DNA from: Pseudonocardia sp. C8
GTDB lineage: Bacteria; Actinomycetota; Actinomycetes; Mycobacteriales; Pseudonocardiaceae
Assembly: GCF_014267175.1 (NCBI RefSeq)
Contig: NZ_JACMTR010000002.1
Coordinates: 6,043,129-6,107,128, forward strand
DNA: 64,000 nucleotides
Reading direction: 5' to 3'
The stretch's first letter is position 1, and every line of letters begins with the position of its first letter. A model generated the notes under the pieces. It saw nothing but the letters and a program-made list of their open reading frames with translations, did not search any database and had not been told where the DNA came from. The translations under genes and the position numbers were made by a program. This document shows, in pieces, positions 34,730 to 43,527 of this stretch.

Positions 34730-36355
34730 ATGCCCGGACGATCACTGGACGACCTCGCCTCCCGGTATCTCGTCCCCGGCAGCCCGGACTGTCCCACCTT
34801 CACCGAGGACACCGAGTGGCACCCGATCATCGACGGCGTCGGCTACTTCGCGGAGCTGCGTGCGCTGTTCGACCGGGCCGGGCCGGGCGACTCGGTCCTG
34901 ATCACCGGGCTGAACCTCGAACCCGGCATGGACCTCACCGGCGCCGGGCCCGGAGACGACGGCTACGAGCCGCTCGCCGACCGGCTCGCCCGGCTCGTGG
35001 ACGCCGGCGTGGACGTCCGGGTGCTGCTGACGGCGGCACTGTTCTCCGGCTCGGTGCCGGGCGTGGCGATCGGGCCGTTCCGGGCCAACGCGTTCGCCGC
35101 CCTCGAGCTGCGGCGCCGCCCCGTGCTGCGCGGGCGGGTGCTGCTGGACTGGTCCGGGCCCGGGATCGGCTGCCACCACCAGAAGATCGTGCTCGCCCAC
35201 GTGGGAAGGGACCTGACCGCGTTCGTCGGCGGCCTGGACCTGTCGGCCGACCGGTACGACGCCGAGCCGCACGACCGGCTCTCGATCGGCGACGAGCGGT
35301 GGGGCTGGCACGACGGCGCCGTCCGGCTCCGCGGACCCGCGGCCGCCCGGGTGTGGGAGGTCTACCGGGCCCGCTGGATCGAGGCCGCGACCCTGCCGCC
35401 CCGCCGCTTCATGGTGACGCCCGTGCACTGGGTGGAGATGAACCCCGAGCCGTTCCCGCACACCCTCCCGCCCGCGCCGCCGGCCCCGCCGCGGCCCGCG
35501 CCCGGCACCGCGGTGCAGGTCCTGCGGTCGTTCCGGCCCTGGAAGATCGACCACTTCGGGATGCTGTACCGGCGGCACTGGGACGTGCTGCCGCGGCACG
35601 GCGTCCACGAGGTCTTCCACACGCTCGCCACCGCGATCCGCGCCGCGCGGCACTACGTCTACCTGGAGGACCAGTACTTCTACGAGGTCCCCGGCGGGCG
35701 CCGCCGGTACCGCCTCTACGGCCTGCTCCGCGATGCCGCCGCCCGCGGCGTGAAGATCGTGCTCGTGTGCTCGGGCCGGAAGGACCCGGCCGAGGCCGGG
35801 GTCAACAAGTTCCGGCGCCGGGTCACCGGCGACGTCCAGCGCGGGGTGATCGACCAGCTGGAGCCGGCCAACCGTGGCAACGTGATCATGCACCGGATCG
35901 AGGACCTCACGGTGCACACCAAGCTGATGCTGGTCGACGACGTGTTCGCCGCCGTCGGGTCGGCCAACTTCTTCTCCCGCTCCATGCGCGGCACCGACAG
36001 CGAGCTGAACACCGCGCTCGTGACCACCGGCGACCAGGTCCGCGACCTGCGGGTACGGCTCTGGGCCGAGCACCTGCGCACCGCCGTGACCGACGAGCTG
36101 CGGCCGCACCTCGAGGACCTGGACCTGGCGCTGGGGATGTGGCGGCCGGAGTGGCTCCCGCCGGACGCGCCGGCCGGGACGTGGCGGATGGCCGGCTACC
36201 CGGCCGGCTTCGACCCGGCCGAGCGCGTGCTCGTGCCGGTCGGGCCGTGGCCGGAGCCGGCACCGAAACCGCTGCGGCGGGCCGCGCGGGGTGCGGCGCG
36301 GGGTGCGGCCCGGGTCGCGGAGTCCGGCGCGCGCGCCGCGCGCGCGCTCTCGTGA
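34730..36355 (+). CDS. Phospholipase D-family phosphodiesterase
   Basis: A 541-residue protein with two PLD catalytic repeats. The second is canonical: VHTKLMLVDD with His396, Lys398 and Asp403, followed by GSANFFSRS. The first reads CHHQKIVLAH, with His150 and Lys152 present but His157 where the motif normally has Asp, followed by FVGGLDLSADRYD. The extreme C-terminus is Ala/Arg-rich (RRAARGAARGAARVAESG). No signal peptide is seen. ATG 34730 follows TACCGT (34719-34724), a likely -10 for a leaderless message. It could be a cardiolipin synthase-like transferase or a phospholipase. Confidence 0.85.
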   Translation: MPGRSLDDLASRYLVPGSPDCPTFTEDTEWHPIIDGVGYFAELRALFDRAGPGDSVLITGLNLEPGMDLTGAGPGDDGYEPLADRLARLVDAGVDVRVLLTAALFSGSVPGVAIGPFRANAFAALELRRRPVLRGRVLLDWSGPGIGCHHQKIVLAHVGRDLTAFVGGLDLSADRYDAEPHDRLSIGDERWGWHDGAVRLRGPAAARVWEVYRARWIEAATLPPRRFMVTPVHWVEMNPEPFPHTLPPAPPAPPRPAPGTAVQVLRSFRPWKIDHFGMLYRRHWDVLPRHGVHEVFHTLATAIRAARHYVYLEDQYFYEVPGGRRRYRLYGLLRDAAARGVKIVLVCSGRKDPAEAGVNKFRRRVTGDVQRGVIDQLEPANRGNVIMHRIEDLTVHTKLMLVDDVFAAVGSANFFSRSMRGTDSELNTALVTTGDQVRDLRVRLWAEHLRTAVTDELRPHLEDLDLALGMWRPEWLPPDAPAGTWRMAGYPAGFDPAERVLVPVGPWPEPAPKPLRRAARGAARGAARVAESGARAARALS

Positions 36356-36374
36356 CCGGCGGCTGACTCGATTT

Positions 36375-36408
36375 CGGACATCCCGCGCGGTGGGACGTGG
36401 GTCACCCT
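36375..36408 (+). promoter_or_regulatory. Shared regulatory box of the ketone-degradation genes (hydrolase copy)
   Basis: CGGACA at 36375 and GGGACG at 36392 are half-sites 17 bp apart, the second continuing as GGGACGTGGGTCACCCT (36392-36408). The same layout, GGGACA at 39464 and GGGACAGCGGTCACCCT at 39481-39497, lies before the monooxygenase gene. The box ends 36 nt before the hydrolase start, against 37 nt for the monooxygenase. Probable target of the AcoR-like regulator encoded between them. Confidence 0.55.
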
Positions 36409-36444
36409 CGTCGCCGACACGAGCCCGGCGACGAGGAGCACGAC

Positions 36445-37512
36445 GTGACTGCGATCGACAACCCGTACTACTCCCACGAGTTCCACGGCGACTACGACCT
36501 GGTGAACATCGGGCGGCTCGACCTGGAGGACGGCGGTGTGATCCCCGAGTGCCACCTCGCCGTCGCCACGTTCGGCACGCCGTCCCCCGACAGGGACAAC
36601 GCGATCCTGGTGACGACGTGGTACTCGGGAACCCACCAGATCTGGCGCGACGCCTACATCGGCCCCGGGCACGCCCTGGACCCGGAGACGTACTTCATCG
36701 TCGTGGTCGACCAGATCGGCAGCGGACTGTCGACGTCACCGCACAACGCGTCCGGTGGCAACGCCGGCATCGCGATGTCGCGCTTCCCGCACGTGCGCAT
36801 CGGCGACGACGTCGTGGCCCAGGAGCGGCTGCTGCGCGAGCACTTCGGCATCGACACGTTGGAGCTCGTGGTCGGCGGCTCGATGGGCGCCCAGCAGACC
36901 TACGAGTGGATGGTCCGGTTCCCGGACAAGGTCAGGCGGGCCGCCCCGATCGCCGGTACCGCACGGAACACGCCGCACGACTTCCTGTTCACGAAGGCCC
37001 TGAACGAGGCGATCACGTCCGACCCGGGCTTCAAGGACGGCGAGTACGCCTCGAACGCCGACGTGGTCGACGGGCTCAGGCGCCACGCCGGCATCTGGGC
37101 GGTGATGGGGTTCTCGACGGAGTTCTGGAAGCAGGAGGCCTGGCGGGCACTGGAGTTCGAGAGCAAGGAGGCCTTCCTGGAGGGTTTCCTGGAGCCGTAC
37201 TTCACCGCGATGGACCCGAACGACCTGCTGTGCATGGCGTGGAAGTGGCAGCGCGGCGACGTCAGCCGGCACACCGGCGGCTCGCTGGAGGAGGCACTCG
37301 GCCGCGTCACCGCGAAGACCTACGTCATGCCGATCGACGAGGACATGTTCTTCCCGGTCCGGGACTGTGAGGCCGAGCAGAAGCTCGTCCCCGGCAGCGA
37401 GCTGCGGGTGGTGAAGGACATGCTCGGCCACCTCGGGCTGTTCTCCGTGAACCCGGACTACCTGCCGCAGGTCGACCGGCATCTCCGCGAGCTCCTCGGC
37501 ACCGAGGTATGA
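36445..37512 (+). CDS. MetX-like alpha/beta-hydrolase (ester hydrolase or acyltransferase)
   Basis: A 355-residue protein of the homoserine O-acetyltransferase/alpha-beta-hydrolase superfamily. The nucleophile Ser146 lies in VVGGSMGAQQTYEW. Candidate acids Asp298/Asp300 are in MPIDEDMFFP, and His329 is in MLGHLGLF. Start: GTG 36445 with GAGGAG 6 nt upstream. It shares a promoter box with the Baeyer-Villiger monooxygenase, so the likely role is hydrolysis of the ester (or lactone) that enzyme makes, rather than methionine synthesis. A perfect 17-bp hairpin terminator follows, so it is transcribed alone. Confidence 0.72.
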   Translation: MTAIDNPYYSHEFHGDYDLVNIGRLDLEDGGVIPECHLAVATFGTPSPDRDNAILVTTWYSGTHQIWRDAYIGPGHALDPETYFIVVVDQIGSGLSTSPHNASGGNAGIAMSRFPHVRIGDDVVAQERLLREHFGIDTLELVVGGSMGAQQTYEWMVRFPDKVRRAAPIAGTARNTPHDFLFTKALNEAITSDPGFKDGEYASNADVVDGLRRHAGIWAVMGFSTEFWKQEAWRALEFESKEAFLEGFLEPYFTAMDPNDLLCMAWKWQRGDVSRHTGGSLEEALGRVTAKTYVMPIDEDMFFPVRDCEAEQKLVPGSELRVVKDMLGHLGLFSVNPDYLPQVDRHLRELLGTEV

Positions 37513-37515
37513 GCC

Positions 37516-37559
37516 CCGGCGGCGCGGCGGCGGGGTCGAGTACGCCGCCGCGCCGCCGG
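37516..37559 (+). terminator. Strong hairpin terminator after the hydrolase gene
   Basis: Perfect 17-bp arms (37516-37532 and 37543-37559, CCGGCGGCGCGGCGGCG and its complement) enclose a 10-nt loop, starting 4 nt after the stop codon. No T-tract follows, as is common in actinobacteria. Confidence 0.75.
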
Positions 37560-37576
37560 TCCCACGTCGCCCGGAT

Positions 37577-37595
37577 GTGTCCGGTCCTGGGACAC
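37577..37595. promoter_or_regulatory. Candidate operator upstream of the AcoR-like gene
   Basis: GTGTCC (37577-37582) and GGACAC (37590-37595) are inverted around a 7-nt centre, and TTGACA at 37604-37609 lies just downstream as a possible -35. The GGGACAC half-site matches those before the monooxygenase gene, suggesting autoregulation. Confidence 0.45.
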
Positions 37596-37650
37596 CCGGG
37601 CGCTTGACATCCGCCCACACTGTGGTGGGTCCACAAGGAGGTGTCGCGGC

Positions 37651-39444
37651 GTGAACGGACGTCCTTCCGACCGGCGACTGGTGCTGTCCTCGGCCCGGGT
37701 GGAGCTCCTCGAGCGCGGTACCCGGCCCGAGCTGCACGGGGTCCCCGACGTCGTCGCGGCGTCGTGGAAGCGATGCGTCTCGCACGGCGTGGAACCGGAC
37801 TCCCTCCACAGCGGGTACTCGCCGGAGTTCGACGTCGCGTCCCGCCTGGCGCACAGCGCCGAGCCGGTCGTCGAGCAGCTCGCGGCCCAGATCATGGACG
37901 TGCCGGCCTGCGTCGCCCTCACCGACGACAAGGCGCGCATCCTGCGCCGCATCGACGGCGACCCCTGGATCGCGCGCCTGCTCGACCGCGTCTACTTCGC
38001 GCAGGGCTTCGGTTACGCGGAGGACTCGGTCGGCACCAACGGTGTCGGGACCGTGTTCGAGTCCGGGAGGTCCGTGCAGATCGTCGGGGAGGAGCACTTC
38101 GTCTCCTCGCTGCACGCCTTCGCCTGCGCCGGCGCGCCGGTGCGCGACCCGTTCACCGGGCGGATCGAAGGCGTGCTGGACATCAGCTGCCTGTCCGACC
38201 ACTCGACCCCGATCTTCCACTCCCTGGTCCGGGCGGCCGCCGCACAGATCGAGCACAACCTGCTGCTCGACCGCGACGCCGAGCAGCAGGCCCTGTTCGA
38301 CCGCTACAGCCGGACGGAGTCCCGCACCCGGAAGGCCGTGCTCGCCGTCGGCCGGCGCACGGTCCTGTCGAACCGGGCGATGAAGTCACTGGTCGCCCCG
38401 CAGGACCACGCGGCACTCGAGGAACACCTCCGCTTCACGATGGACCGGCACGACCACGTCGACGACCGCATCGACCTGCCCTCCGGGATCCGGGTCCGGA
38501 TGCGCGGGGAGCGGGTCCTCGCCGGCTCGTCCGTCGCCGGGATGGTCGCCCGGATCGTGCTACTCCGCGAGGTCGACGCCGATCCCGTGCCCTCCCGCAC
38601 GATCGCGCCGCCGGACCGTCCGGGCCCGGCGTCGGGAGGCCGGGAGACCGCGTCACCGACGATGCGGGCCGCGGAACGGACGGTGGCCGCGGCGTTCGGC
38701 GGCCGCGCACCGGTGCTGGTCCTCGGCGAGCCCGGTACCGGCCGGACCCGGCTGCTGCGGGACCGGTTCCGGGCCCTGCACCCCGGCGCCGAGGTCGTGG
38801 TGCTGGACCGGACGGAGGTCGAGCTCTCGCCGGCCGCGGCCGCCGCCCGCATCCGGGACGGCTCCACCACCGGACCACGGCTGTGCGTATTGCGCGATCT
38901 CGACGCACTCCCGGCCGAGGTGGCCCGCGCGCTCGCCGGGGAGCTCCAGGCCGGATGCGGTGCGGCCGCACTCGCCGCGACCGCCGCGGACGGGTTGCGG
39001 GCGGCCGTGGCGGGTGACGGGCTGCTACGGATCTTCCGGCACTCGGTCACGGTCCCGCCGCTGCGCCATCGCACCGGTGACCTCCCCGACCTGGTGCACG
39101 ACGTGCTGGCGGAACTCGCCCCGCGGCGGGAGGTCCGGGTCTCGGCCGAGGCGTTGCGGATGCTCGAGCGGTACCGCTGGCCCGGCAACATCGCGCAGCT
39201 GGCCGACGTGCTCCGCAGCGCCCTGCGCAGGCGACCGGTCGGGGACATCGAGGTCGACGACCTGCCGACGACGTGCCAGAGCACGCCGCGGTCGTCGTTG
39301 CGGCGGGTCGACGAGATCGAGCGCGATGCGATCATCGCGGCGCTGCGCGAGCACGAGGGCAACCGCAAGGCCGCCGCCTCCGCGTTGGGTGTCGCCCGCT
39401 CCACCCTGTACCGGAAGATCCACCTGTACGGGATCACGGTGTAG
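37651..39444 (+). CDS. AcoR-like transcriptional regulator with GAF, degenerate AAA+ and Fis-type HTH
   Basis: The 597-residue product has an N-terminal GAF-type sensor region (about 60-215, with FAQGFGYAEDSVGTNGVGT typical of AcoR-type activators), a middle AAA+-like region and a C-terminal Fis helix-turn-helix (REHEGNRKAAASALGVARS). The AAA+ part has no GAFTGA loop and its P-loop is GEPGTGRTRLL, with Arg in place of the Walker Lys. It should therefore not activate sigma-54 and probably works with ordinary sigma factors. Start GTG 37651 follows AAGGAGG. It lies between the hydrolase and monooxygenase genes, which share half-sites with its own promoter. Confidence 0.82.
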   Translation: MNGRPSDRRLVLSSARVELLERGTRPELHGVPDVVAASWKRCVSHGVEPDSLHSGYSPEFDVASRLAHSAEPVVEQLAAQIMDVPACVALTDDKARILRRIDGDPWIARLLDRVYFAQGFGYAEDSVGTNGVGTVFESGRSVQIVGEEHFVSSLHAFACAGAPVRDPFTGRIEGVLDISCLSDHSTPIFHSLVRAAAAQIEHNLLLDRDAEQQALFDRYSRTESRTRKAVLAVGRRTVLSNRAMKSLVAPQDHAALEEHLRFTMDRHDHVDDRIDLPSGIRVRMRGERVLAGSSVAGMVARIVLLREVDADPVPSRTIAPPDRPGPASGGRETASPTMRAAERTVAAAFGGRAPVLVLGEPGTGRTRLLRDRFRALHPGAEVVVLDRTEVELSPAAAAARIRDGSTTGPRLCVLRDLDALPAEVARALAGELQAGCGAAALAATAADGLRAAVAGDGLLRIFRHSVTVPPLRHRTGDLPDLVHDVLAELAPRREVRVSAEALRMLERYRWPGNIAQLADVLRSALRRRPVGDIEVDDLPTTCQSTPRSSLRRVDEIERDAIIAALREHEGNRKAAASALGVARSTLYRKIHLYGITV

Positions 39445-39463
39445 CGCTGCCCGGTCCGATGAT

Positions 39464-39497
39464 GGGACACCGGAACGGCCGGGACAGCGGTCACCCT
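39464..39497 (+). promoter_or_regulatory. Shared regulatory box of the ketone-degradation genes (monooxygenase copy)
   Basis: GGGACA repeats at 39464 and 39481 (17-bp spacing), the second forming GGGACAGCGGTCACCCT. This is 14 of 17 identical to the box before the hydrolase gene and lies at an almost identical distance from the start codon. Confidence 0.55.
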
Positions 39498-39534
39498 TCC
39501 TGCGTCAAGCACGACACGGGAGAGGGTGACGACG

Positions 39535-41175
39535 ATGACGTCGACCAGCGACACCGCGGAACGACCCGGCGGGCCGAAGCCCGTCGAGGTCGACGCAGTG
39601 GTCCTCGGGGCCGGGGTGGCCGGGCTCTACCAGCTGCACCAGCTGCGGGAGCAGGGCCTGAACGTGCGGGCCTTCGAAGCCGGCTCCGATGTCGGCGGGA
39701 CCTGGTACTGGAACAGGTACCCGGGGGCCCGCTTCGACTCCGAGGGCTACATCTACCAGTACCTGTTCGACGAGCAGCTCTACAAGGACTGGAGCTGGAG
39801 CGAGAAGTTCCCCGGTCAGCCCGAGATCGAGCGGTGGCTGCACTACGTCACCGACCGGCTCGACCTGCGCAAGGACATCACCTTCGGCACCCGGATCACC
39901 AGCGCGCATTTCGACGAGGACCGCAACCGCTGGGACATCCGCACCGATCGTGGTGACGTGGTCGACGCGCAGTTCTTCGTCACCTGTGGCGGCATGCTGT
40001 CGGCGCCGGTCACCGACCAGTTCGAGGGCCAGGAGTCGTTCACCGGCCGGTTGGTCTACACGTCGTCGTACCCGAAGGAGGGCGTCGACGTGCGGGGCCG
40101 GCGGGTGGGGGTGGTCGGCATCGGCGCGACCGGGATCCAGGTCGTCCAGACCATCGCGCCGGACGTCGGGCACCTCACCGTGTTCGCGCGCACGCCCCAG
40201 TACGTGCTGCCGATGAAGAACCCGAGTTACGGTCCGGACGAACACGCCTGGTACAAGTCGCGCTACGCGCGGCTGCGGCAGACGATCCCGCACACCTTCA
40301 CCGGGTTCGAGTACGACTTCGAGCACTCCTGGTACGACCTGACCGCCGAGCAGCGGCGGGCGGTCCTCGAGGAGACCTACGCCGACGGTTCGCTGAAGCT
40401 CTGGCTGGCCGGTTTCGCGGAGATGTTCTTCTACGAGGACGTGTCCGAGGAGGTCTCGGAGTTCGTGCGCGAGAAGATGCGCGCGCGGCTGAAGGACCCG
40501 GAGCTGATCGAGACCCTGGTCCCGACCGACTACGGGTTCGGCACCCATCGGGTCCCGCTGGAACGCGGCTACCTCGAGGTCTACCACCAGGACAACGTGG
40601 ATCTGGTGAACTGCCGGGAGAACCCGATCGCGCGGATCCGGCCGGAGGGTGTCGAGCTGGCCGACGGCACGGTGGTCGAGCTCGACGTGATCATCCTGGC
40701 GACCGGGTTCGACGCCGGCACCGGTGCGCTGAGCCGGATCGACATCCGTGGGCGCGACGGTCGGTCGCTGGCCGAGGAATGGGGCCGGGACATCCGCACG
40801 ACGATGGGTCTGGCGAAGCACGGCTACCCGAACCTGCTCACCACCGCGACCCCGATGGCCCCGTCCGCGGCGCTGTGCAACATGACCACCTGTCTCCAGC
40901 AGCAGACCGAGTGGATCACACGTGCCGTCGCCGAGGTCCGGGCGCGGGGCAAGTCGGTGATCGAGCCGACCGAGCACGGCGAGGAGGAATGGGTCAGCCA
41001 CCACGAGGAGACGGCGCAGGCGACGCTCGTGCCCAAGACCCACTCCTGGTACATGGGGTCGAACGTGCCGGGTAAGCCCCGGCGGATGCTCTCCTACATC
41101 GGTGGTGTGGGCACCTACCGGCAGAAGTGCGAGGAGGAGGCGGCCGCGGGCTATCCCAAGTTCGCCATCTCCTGA
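39535..41175 (+). CDS. Flavin-dependent Baeyer-Villiger-type monooxygenase
   Basis: The 546-residue product has FAD-binding GAGVAG (residues 25-30) followed by FEAGSDVGGTWYWNRYPGAR, the hallmark of type I BVMOs, and NADPH-binding GIGATG (195-200). The BVMO fingerprint FxGxxxHxxxW reads FTGRLVYTSSYP here (169-180): Phe and Gly are kept, but His is Tyr175 and Trp is Tyr179. The C-terminus (SWYMGSNVPGKPRR through GGVGTYR) is typical of cyclohexanone/acetone-type BVMOs. Start: ATG 39535 with GGGAGAGG upstream; GTG 39526 is less well spaced. Predicted to insert oxygen into a ketone, giving an ester or lactone for the neighbouring hydrolase. A hairpin terminator follows. Confidence 0.88.
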   Translation: MTSTSDTAERPGGPKPVEVDAVVLGAGVAGLYQLHQLREQGLNVRAFEAGSDVGGTWYWNRYPGARFDSEGYIYQYLFDEQLYKDWSWSEKFPGQPEIERWLHYVTDRLDLRKDITFGTRITSAHFDEDRNRWDIRTDRGDVVDAQFFVTCGGMLSAPVTDQFEGQESFTGRLVYTSSYPKEGVDVRGRRVGVVGIGATGIQVVQTIAPDVGHLTVFARTPQYVLPMKNPSYGPDEHAWYKSRYARLRQTIPHTFTGFEYDFEHSWYDLTAEQRRAVLEETYADGSLKLWLAGFAEMFFYEDVSEEVSEFVREKMRARLKDPELIETLVPTDYGFGTHRVPLERGYLEVYHQDNVDLVNCRENPIARIRPEGVELADGTVVELDVIILATGFDAGTGALSRIDIRGRDGRSLAEEWGRDIRTTMGLAKHGYPNLLTTATPMAPSAALCNMTTCLQQQTEWITRAVAEVRARGKSVIEPTEHGEEEWVSHHEETAQATLVPKTHSWYMGSNVPGKPRRMLSYIGGVGTYRQKCEEEAAAGYPKFAIS

Positions 41176-41186
41176 TCGTCCTCCGC

Positions 41187-41219
41187 GGGGCGGGCCGGGT
41201 CGGTTTCCCGGCCCGCCCC
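41187..41219 (+). terminator. Hairpin terminator after the monooxygenase gene
   Basis: Perfect 13-bp arms (GGGGCGGGCCGGG at 41187-41199 and its complement at 41207-41219) enclose a 7-nt loop, 11 nt after the stop codon. Confidence 0.75.
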
Positions 41220-41245
41220 CACTTCCGTGGAGGGTGTTGGCACCT

Positions 41246-41258
41246 CCCTGCCGCAGGG
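41246..41258. promoter_or_regulatory. Small dyad upstream of the acyl-CoA ligase gene
   Basis: CCCTGC (41246-41251) and GCAGGG (41253-41258) form a perfect 6-bp dyad about 70 bp before the ligase start. GGGACG overlaps its right end and may be a further single half-site of the AcoR-like regulon. Role uncertain. Confidence 0.3.
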
Positions 41259-41325
41259 ACGAGGATGTGGGCTCGATCGCACCGAGCATGACCGTGAGCC
41301 GAGCACCGTCGAGGAGAACAACGTC

Positions 41326-42996
41326 GTGACCTCCACCGCCGCCGGAACCCCCGCCGTCCCCTCGTACGCCTCCGGGACATCGGACACCCCGCTGCTCGGT
41401 GACACGATCGGCGACAACTTCGACCGCACCGCCGCCGCCCACGCCGGGAACGACGCGCTGGTCGAGGTCCCGACCGGCCGCCGCTGGACCTACGCGCAGC
41501 TCCGCGAGGCCGTCGACACCCTGGCCTGCGGCCTGCTCGACGCCGGTGTCACCACCGGTGACCGCCTCGGCATCTGGGCCCCGAACATGGCCGAGTGGAC
41601 GCTGGTCCAGTTCGCCACCGCGAAGCTCGGCGTCGTCCTGGTCAACATCAACCCGGCCTACCGGACGCACGAGCTGGAGTTCGTGCTCAAGCAGGCCGGG
41701 ATCTCGACGCTGGTCTCGGCCTCGGCGTTCAAGACCTCGAACTACGAGCAGATGATCGGCGAGGTGCGGCCGAACTGCCCGGACCTGCAGCGCGTCGTCA
41801 TCATCGGCTCGGCCGAGTGGGACGCGCTGGCCGCCGGCGGGCGCTCCCCGGACCGGGACCGGCTCGCCGAGATCCAGGCATCGCTCACCGCCGACGACCC
41901 GATCAACATCCAGTACACGTCCGGGACCACCGGGTTCCCGAAGGGCGCGACCCTGTCGCACCACAACATCCTCAACAACGGGTACTACGTCGGCGCCCTC
42001 TGCGGCTACACCGAGGCCGACCGGGTGTGCATCCCGGTGCCCTTCTACCACTGCTTCGGCATGGTCATGGGCAACCTGGGCTGCACCACGCACGGCTCGA
42101 CCATGGTCATCCCGGCGCAGGGCTTCGACCCGAAGGCGACCCTGCGGGCCGTCGAGCAGGAGCGCTGCACCTCGCTCTACGGCGTGCCCACGATGTTCAT
42201 CGCCGAGCTCAACGACCCGGACTTCGAGTCGTTCGACGTCTCCAGCCTGCGCACCGGGATCATGGCCGGCTCGCCGTGCCCGGTCGAGGTGATGAAGCAG
42301 GTCGTCGAGCGGATGGGGATGGGGGAGGTGACCATCTGCTACGGCATGACCGAGACGTCGCCGGTGTCCACCCAGACCCGCGTCGACGACTCGCTGGACC
42401 GCCGGGTCTCCACGGTGGGCCGGGTGCACCCGCACCTCGAGATCAAGATCGTCGACCCGGAGACGGGCCGGACGGTGCCGCGGGGCACCCCGGGCGAGTT
42501 CTGCACCCGCGGGTACTCGGTGATGCTGGGCTACTGGGACCAGCCGGAGAAGACCGCAGAGGTGATCGACCGGGCCCGCTGGATGCACACCGGCGACCTC
42601 GCCGTCATGGACGACGAGGGCTACGTCAACATCACCGGGCGGATCAAGGACATGGTGATCCGCGGCGGCGAGAACGTGTACCCGCGCGAGATCGAGGAGT
42701 TCCTCTACACCCATCCCGACGTGCTCGACGCCCAGGTGATCGGGGTCCCGGACGAGCGATACGGCGAGGAGCTCTGCGCCTGGGTGATCCTGCGCGAGGG
42801 CGCCGAGGAGCTGACGGCCGAGTCGCTGCGGGAGTTCGCCACCGGCAAGCTCGCGCACTACAAGATCCCGCGGTACGTGCTGGTCGTCGACGAGTTCCCG
42901 ATGACGGTCACCGGCAAGGTCCGCAAGGTCGAGATGCGGGAGAAGTCGGTCGACCTGCTCGACCTCGGTGAGGTCGCCCGCACCCGCAACGCCTGA
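41326..42996 (+). CDS. Acyl-CoA synthetase (AMP-forming, fatty-acid ligase type)
   Basis: A 556-residue ANL-superfamily enzyme with a P-loop [18 protein letters not shown], the ATP/acyl motif [30 protein letters not shown], and the C-terminal lysine in [10 protein letters not shown]. All catalytic elements are intact. Start: GTG 41326 with GAGGAG 9 nt upstream. It follows the BVMO and MetX-like hydrolase genes and fits as the step that activates the carboxylic acid released by ester cleavage for beta-oxidation. Substrate chain length cannot be read from sequence. Confidence 0.88.
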   Translation: MTSTAAGTPAVPSYASGTSDTPLLGDTIGDNFDRTAAAHAGNDALVEVPTGRRWTYAQLREAVDTLACGLLDAGVTTGDRLGIWAPNMAEWTLVQFATAKLGVVLVNINPAYRTHELEFVLKQAGISTLVSASAFKTSNYEQMIGEVRPNCPDLQRVVIIGSAEWDALAAGGRSPDRDRLAEIQASLTADDPINIQYTSGTTGFPKGATLSHHNILNNGYYVGALCGYTEADRVCIPVPFYHCFGMVMGNLGCTTHGSTMVIPAQGFDPKATLRAVEQERCTSLYGVPTMFIAELNDPDFESFDVSSLRTGIMAGSPCPVEVMKQVVERMGMGEVTICYGMTETSPVSTQTRVDDSLDRRVSTVGRVHPHLEIKIVDPETGRTVPRGTPGEFCTRGYSVMLGYWDQPEKTAEVIDRARWMHTGDLAVMDDEGYVNITGRIKDMVIRGGENVYPREIEEFLYTHPDVLDAQVIGVPDERYGEELCAWVILREGAEELTAESLREFATGKLAHYKIPRYVLVVDEFPMTVTGKVRKVEMREKSVDLLDLGEVARTRNA

Positions 42997-43001
42997 TCGG
43001 T

Positions 43002-43023
43002 CGCCGATCGTTCCGGATCGGCG
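43002..43023 (+). terminator. Hairpin terminator after the acyl-CoA ligase gene
   Basis: CGCCGATC at 43002-43009 and GATCGGCG at 43016-43023 are perfect 8-bp arms around a 6-nt loop, just after the stop codon. Confidence 0.6.
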
Positions 43024-43047
43024 GTGCGCGGGACGGCGGTCCGGGTC

Positions 43048-43053
43048 TAGGCT
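43048..43053 (+). promoter_or_regulatory. Likely -10 element of the cold-shock gene
   Basis: TAGGCT (TAnnnT) lies 75 bp before the GTG at 43128. This would give a roughly 65-70 nt 5' leader, plausible for a cold-shock mRNA. Confidence 0.4.
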
Positions 43054-43127
43054 GGTGTCGGCGCGCCCGGGTGGTTCCGGCCATCGGGCGCGTTTGTCGT
43101 GCAGCAACGCAGGAATCGAGGAGCACG

Positions 43128-43514
43128 GTGCCCACCGGCAGGGTGAAGTGGTACGACGCGGAGAAGGGCTTCGGCTTCCTCTCCCAGGACGGCGGCGAGG
43201 ACGTCTACGTGCGCAAGGCGGCGCTGCCGTCCGGCGTGGAGGCGCTCAAGTCCGGCCAGCGCGTCGAGTTCGGCATGGCGGAGGGCCGGCGCGGCCCGCA
43301 GGCGCTGTCCGTCCGTGTGATCGAGAAGCAGGCGTCGGCGGTGGAGAACACCCGGCGGCCCGCGGACGAGCTGCACGGCCTGATCGAGGACATGATGCGG
43401 CTGCTGGACAACAAGATCCAGCCGGCGCTGCGGCACGGCCGTTATCCGGACCGCAAGACCTGCAAGCTGGCGGCCGAGGTCGTCCGCGCGGTCGCCCGGG
43501 ACCTCGACGGCTGA
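43128..43514 (+). CDS. Cold-shock domain protein with C-terminal helical extension
   Basis: A 128-residue protein. Residues 1-67 are a cold-shock domain with RNP1 KGFGFLSQ and RNP2-like DVYVRKAAL, which bind single-stranded RNA/DNA. The remaining ~60 residues form a helical tail ([21 protein letters not shown]) that distinguishes this actinobacterial subfamily from the ~67-residue CspA type. Start: GTG 43128 with GAGGAG upstream. Its stop is 13 bp from the convergent lipoprotein gene. Confidence 0.92.
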   Translation: MPTGRVKWYDAEKGFGFLSQDGGEDVYVRKAALPSGVEALKSGQRVEFGMAEGRRGPQALSVRVIEKQASAVENTRRPADELHGLIEDMMRLLDNKIQPALRHGRYPDRKTCKLAAEVVRAVARDLDG

Positions 43515-43527
43515 GGTTCCCGGGTGC

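Noticed and set aside
36445..37512. Homoserine O-acetyltransferase for methionine synthesis
   Set aside because: The fold is MetX-like, but no methionine gene is adjacent and the promoter box ties it to the monooxygenase; kept as a MetX-like hydrolase.
39505..43107. 1200-codon minus-strand frame across the monooxygenase and ligase
   Set aside because: Antisense shadow of two well-supported plus-strand enzymes.
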